A DNA stretch of 64,000 bases from Novosphingobium kaempferiae (GTDB lineage: Bacteria > Pseudomonadota > Alphaproteobacteria > Sphingomonadales > Sphingomonadaceae), in assembly GCF_021227995.1 (NCBI RefSeq), contig NZ_CP089301.1:1426001-1490000 (forward strand). Reading direction: 5' to 3'. The notes under the pieces were generated by a model. The model was not told the origin of the DNA. It did not search any database and was given only the letters and a program-made list of their open reading frames with translations. Shown here in pieces: positions 62,186-64,000 of the stretch (positions are counted from its first letter, which is position 1; each line of letters opens with the position of its first letter). The translations under genes and the position numbers were made by a program.

Positions 62186-63232
62186 TTATTCGCTTCCAAC
62201 CGCCTCCGCAATCGATGCGAAGCCATCGCGGCGCATCAGTTCGAGCAGCCCCTTGTTGATGGCCTTGGCGATGCCCGGCCCTTCGTAGACCATCGCGCTG
62301 TAAAGCTGGACGAGGCTCGCCCCCGCACGGATGCGCGCCCAGGCGTCCGCCGCATTGGCGATGCCGCCGACCCCGACCAGCGGCACCGCACCGCCGGTCG
62401 CCTTGCGGAAATCACGCAGGCGCTGCTGCGCAAGGTCGCGCAGGGGTGCGCCGGAAAGGCCGCCGGTCTCGCCTTTGTGCGCCGAAGCCAGCGGCGGGCG
62501 CGAGATCGTGGTGTTGGAGACGATCAGCGCGCCCAGCCCCTTGTCGATTGCGATCCGCGCGATGGCGTCGATGTCCGCCGGTTCGAGATCGGGCGCGACC
62601 TTGAGAAACACCGGCGGGCGTCGTCCCGTACCACACGCCGCGTCACGCGCCTCGATCACCGCGTCGAGCAGGCCGGTCAGCGCCGATTCGTCCTGAAGGG
62701 CGCGCAGACCCGGCGTGTTCGGGCTGGAGATGTTGACGGCAAGGTAGCTTGCGAGAGGCGCCATCAGCTTCGCCATGATCGCATAGTCGTTGACGCGGTC
62801 GGTCGAATCCTTGTTCGCGCCGATGTTGATGCCGACGAGGCCGGGCCGCGATACGCGCGCTTCCAGCCGGTCGACCGCCGCCTGCGCGCCGCCGTTGTTG
62901 AAACCCATGCGGTTGATGACCGCGCGGTCCTCGACCAGCCGGAACAGGCGCGGCTGCGGGTTGCCCGCCTGCGGCAGCGGGGTGATCGAGCCGACTTCGG
63001 CGAAGCCGAAGCCCTGTCCCAGCAGCGCGTCGGGCACTTCGCCGTCCTTGTCGAAGCCCGCGGCCATGCCGACCGGGTTGGGGAACGCGATGCCCGCCAC
63101 TTCGGCGGCAAGCGCCGGATCGGAACGCGGCGCACGGCCGGTTCCGCCCAACTTCAATGCCTTGAGCGCAAGGCCATGGGCCTTCTCGGCCTCGATTCGG
63201 AAAAGGGCGGGTCGGATCAGGGAATAGAGCAC
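62186..63232 (-). CDS. pyrD: Dihydroorotate dehydrogenase (quinone, class 2)
   Basis: 348 residues from a GTG. N-terminal membrane-association helix (MLYSLIRPALFRIEAEKAHG), FMN-barrel with PVGMAAGFDKDGEVPDALL, catalytic Ser in NISSPNTPGLRALQ, and GVGGIANAADAWARIRAGASLVQLYSAMVYEGPG. It feeds electrons from dihydroorotate to ubiquinone in pyrimidine synthesis. Separated by 11 bases from ggt and probably co-transcribed with it. Confidence 0.96.
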   Translation of the reverse strand: MLYSLIRPALFRIEAEKAHGLALKALKLGGTGRAPRSDPALAAEVAGIAFPNPVGMAAGFDKDGEVPDALLGQGFGFAEVGSITPLPQAGNPQPRLFRLVEDRAVINRMGFNNGGAQAAVDRLEARVSRPGLVGINIGANKDSTDRVNDYAIMAKLMAPLASYLAVNISSPNTPGLRALQDESALTGLLDAVIEARDAACGTGRRPPVFLKVAPDLEPADIDAIARIAIDKGLGALIVSNTTISRPPLASAHKGETGGLSGAPLRDLAQQRLRDFRKATGGAVPLVGVGGIANAADAWARIRAGASLVQLYSAMVYEGPGIAKAINKGLLELMRRDGFASIAEAVGSE

Positions 63233-63440
63233 GCAGGCCGCATAACGCCCCAGGGAGTGTTGCTCAAACGCTTCTTGTTGCTGCGGTGCGAGATGAAAAA
63301 GACCGTTAGCCGTGGGGGAACGCCGGTTCCACCTGCGAACGTGTCGCGTTTATACAATAAATCGCCCGGACCGGAGCATACACGACTCATGCGACCCGAA
63401 GGGCTCGTAGCGGGATGCGCTCGAGTTCTTTATCACCTAC

Positions 63441-63476
63441 GGCGGTTCTCGATTGCGATCGGGAACCGCCTTTTTT
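63441..63476 (+). terminator. Rho-independent terminator in a gap without a known gene
   Basis: GGCGGTTC (63441-63448) and GAACCGCC (63463-63470) form a perfect stem followed by six T, reading on the plus strand. The 450-base gap between pyrD (minus) and the Rrf2-type gene (plus) has no recognised plus-strand gene before it, so the transcript it ends could be a small RNA. Its 5-prime end is unknown; a TATACA sequence near 63350 is a weak -10 candidate. The rest of the gap, 63477-63682, shows no gene. Confidence 0.7.
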
Positions 63477-63682
63477 CATGGGCTTCGCCATATAGGCTCC
63501 CACAGCCCCGCTAATACGCAAGCCTTTTTCCTTATCTTGCGTAACTTTTGCGACGAGCTATGGCGCGCGAGCGATCAGCGGAATTGCGTGCGAAACCCCC
63601 ATTGAATCTGTGGGCGCGCTGCACTAGGTGCAAATCCGAAAGAATTGGTCCGATTTAAGCACAGGATTCGGAAAAGCCCGCA

Positions 63683-64000
63683 ATGCGCCTGTCGAGCATG
63701 ACAGATTACGCCGTCGTCATCATGTCCGCTGCAGCGCGGCATTGTGGGACGTGCTCGCTCATCGAGCAGGCCGGCGGCAAGCGTGCGCGTATTTCCGCCG
63801 CCCAGCTCGCCGAGGAAACCGGCCTGCCCGCTCCCACCGTGCAGAAGCTGGTGAGCAAGCTGTCGGCGGCAGGCCTCATGCGCTCATCGCGCGGGGTCGG
63901 CGGCGGCCTGCGCCTCGCCCGTCCCCCGGCGACGATTTCGCTTGCGGATATCGTCGAGGCGGTCGAAGGGCCGATCGCGCTGACCGCCTGCATCGACCGC
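63683..64000 (+). CDS. Rrf2-family regulator (SUF type), cut by window end
   Basis: First 106 codons, with no stop before the window edge. MRLSSMTDYAVVIMSAAA opens an Rrf2 winged helix; LPAPTVQKLVSKLSAAGLMRSSRGVGGGLRLARPP is the recognition helix and wing, and ISLADIVEAVEGPIALTAC the dimer and cluster-binding start. It resembles the regulator of the suf iron-sulfur assembly operon (TIGR02944, recalled). An insertion after residue 19 (RHCGTCSLIEQAGGKRAR) adds a CxxC pair not normal for this position. Any suf genes would lie beyond the window. Confidence 0.88.
   Translation, partial: MRLSSMTDYAVVIMSAAARHCGTCSLIEQAGGKRARISAAQLAEETGLPAPTVQKLVSKLSAAGLMRSSRGVGGGLRLARPPATISLADIVEAVEGPIALTACIDR

Noticed and set aside
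62174..63514. A 446-codon plus-strand frame over pyrD that extends through the terminator near 63441-63476
   Set aside because: Antisense to pyrD for most of its length; a real gene would not contain a terminator with six T near its end.

Overview
The window looks like chromosomal DNA of an alphaproteobacterium of the order Sphingomonadales (Novosphingobium, Sphingobium or Sphingomonas type; genus not provable from sequence alone). The grounds are uniformly high GC with GC-rich third positions, a canonical CtrA cell-cycle regulator, a DUF3576-leuS-lptE-holA gene run, exosortase-A-associated glycan genes, Ugd plus UDP-glucuronate 4-epimerase (the sugar supply for the uronic-acid glycosphingolipids of this order), and several families of short interspersed palindromes. 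No phage, plasmid, CRISPR, rRNA or tRNA gene was found.

Layout. 1-7.8 kb: a surface and sensing region with the N-terminal part of an autotransporter, a lipoprotein with an intradiol-dioxygenase fold, and a response regulator divergent from a histidine kinase that has a very long Gly/Pro-rich extracytoplasmic segment, followed by an outer-membrane barrel-like protein. 7.9-11.8 kb: UDP-uronate synthesis and a diguanylate cyclase. 11.8-24.5 kb: an acyl-CoA catabolic island with two acid-handling blocks (acyl-CoA ligase, MaoC hydratase, alpha/beta hydrolase, CaiB-type CoA-transferase, SDR dehydrogenase; and a biotin-dependent acyl-CoA carboxylase with a second MaoC protein), each next to a divergent regulator (IclR, LysR). 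A DUF559 nuclease-like gene, bounded by inverted copies of a palindromic repeat, sits antisense inside the carboxylase block. 24.5-28.3 kb: trmB, an LrgAB-like pair, two small hypothetical genes, and ctrA. 28.6-33.6 kb: exosortase-A-type O-glycosylation ligase and glycosyltransferase, a translationally coupled small membrane ORF, and a long disordered membrane-anchored protein.

33.8-40 kb: gltBD (glutamate synthase). 40-55 kb: mostly housekeeping genes, namely ung, rnd, lptC-lptA, an undecaprenyl-phosphate sugar transferase, holA-lptE-leuS-DUF3576, an acetoacetyl-CoA reductase, a family-2 glycosyltransferase, rpsI-rplM and ctaA. 55-64 kb: a MerC-like protein, a striking pair of abutting perfect hairpins, thiS-thiG, a zinc metallopeptidase, a long-chain acyl-CoA ligase, ggt, pyrD, and the start of an Rrf2/SUF-type regulator cut by the window end.

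The most unusual item is the DUF559 cassette (21.07-21.56 kb). The flanking repeat appears to supply both the ribosome-binding site and the C-terminal codons of the gene, and another copy of the same repeat lies behind gltD. This could be a repeat-associated nuclease system comparable in logic to REP/RAYT pairs, but that is inference. Other points of interest are a 19-bp perfect palindrome over the LysR start, a CtrA-box-like site upstream of ctrA, a GANTC-centred palindrome upstream of gltB, and the abutting hairpins at 55.4-55.5 kb.
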